Source: Bacteroidales bacterium UBA6229
GTDB taxonomy: Bacteria; Bacteroidota; Bacteroidia; Bacteroidales; F082
Assembly (NCBI GenBank): GCA_002440975.1
Contig: DJWN01000016.1
Span: 1 to 6,594, forward strand
Length of the DNA: 6,594 nucleotides
Direction of reading: 5' to 3'
Both the position numbers and the translations under genes were made by a program. The notes beneath the pieces were generated by a model that worked only from the letters and a program-made list of their open reading frames with translations, did no database searches and was not told where the DNA came from. Below, piece by piece: positions 6,480 through 6,594 of this stretch; the stretch's first letter is position 1; each line of letters begins with the position of its first letter.

Positions 6480-6507
6480 GACATAATATTTTTACCGGAC
6501 AACAATG

Positions 6508-6516
6508 AAAACCAAT
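6508..6516. repeat. Right 9-bp flanking direct repeat (target duplication)
   Basis: AAAACCAAT, identical to 6274-6282 and immediately outside the right terminal inverted repeat. The remaining 78 bases to the window end are AT-rich and hold nothing I can call. Confidence 0.75.
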
Positions 6517-6594
6517 ATATAAAAAATGTGGTATAACAAATAAGGGATTTATTGTTAGAATTAAAGATTTAGAGCTCTTTAAATTTTTATACAC

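Larger units (their letters stand above)
6283..6507. mobile_element. MITE-like non-autonomous element, 225 bp
   Basis: The ends are 22-bp terminal inverted repeats (6283-6304 and 6486-6507) with one mismatch; the left begins CACTGTTGTCCGG and the right ends CCGGACAACAATG. A 9-bp direct repeat sits at each side. There is no reading frame long enough for a transposase, so mobility would depend on one supplied in trans. Inside are paired 19-bp arms at 6335-6353 and 6462-6480 (one mismatch), each itself palindromic, and a 55-bp near-perfect palindrome at 6382-6436. The whole element could fold into a large branched hairpin. The right arm is compact while the left carries about 25 extra bases (6303-6327), perhaps a remnant of the parent insertion sequence. 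A 9-bp duplication is compatible with several IS families (for example IS4- or IS1-like); I do not assign one. Confidence 0.8.

Noticed and set aside
6528..6560. Weak inverted repeat TAACAA ... TTGTTA near the right edge
   Set aside because: Short, AT-rich and imperfect; expected by chance in such DNA.

Overview
The window looks like chromosomal DNA from a member of the Bacteroidetes (Bacteroidota). The evidence is AT-rich intergenic DNA, starts without clear Shine-Dalgarno sequences, two upstream boxes matching the Bacteroidetes -7 element TAnnTTTG, and a gene content (DUF4168 protein, ClC with tandem CBS domains, LtaS-like sulfatase, small outer-membrane beta-barrel) common in that phylum. 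No rRNA, tRNA, CRISPR array or intact transposase is visible.

Layout. Positions 1-237 hold a palindromic repeat fragment and a long hairpin that can serve as a terminator. Positions 238-730 (minus strand) encode a secreted DUF4168-type helical protein interrupted by a one-base frameshift. A divergent intergenic region (731-1061) with several small inverted repeats leads into a 591-residue ClC chloride channel/transporter with two CBS domains (1062-2837, plus). After an AT-rich gap comes a five-helix membrane protein with an LtaS-type sulfatase/phosphotransferase domain (about 3221-5176, plus). A 471-base gap ending in a more GC-rich hairpin-containing block precedes a 206-residue outer-membrane beta-barrel protein (5648-6268, plus). 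Five bases after its stop lies a 225-bp MITE-like element (6283-6507) with 22-bp terminal inverted repeats, nested palindromes and a perfect 9-bp direct repeat on each side.

The genes do not form an obvious pathway. Three of the four act at or outside the inner membrane (ion transport, envelope headgroup transfer, outer membrane), but the gaps between them are wide, so they are probably separate transcription units. The clc gene appears richer in GC than the sulfatase and barrel genes, a possible sign of mosaic origin, judged by eye only. The most informative features are the MITE-like insertion, the frameshift in the DUF4168 gene, and the channel-like replacement at the internal proton-glutamate position of the ClC protein. 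I do not see a convincing new multi-gene system here.
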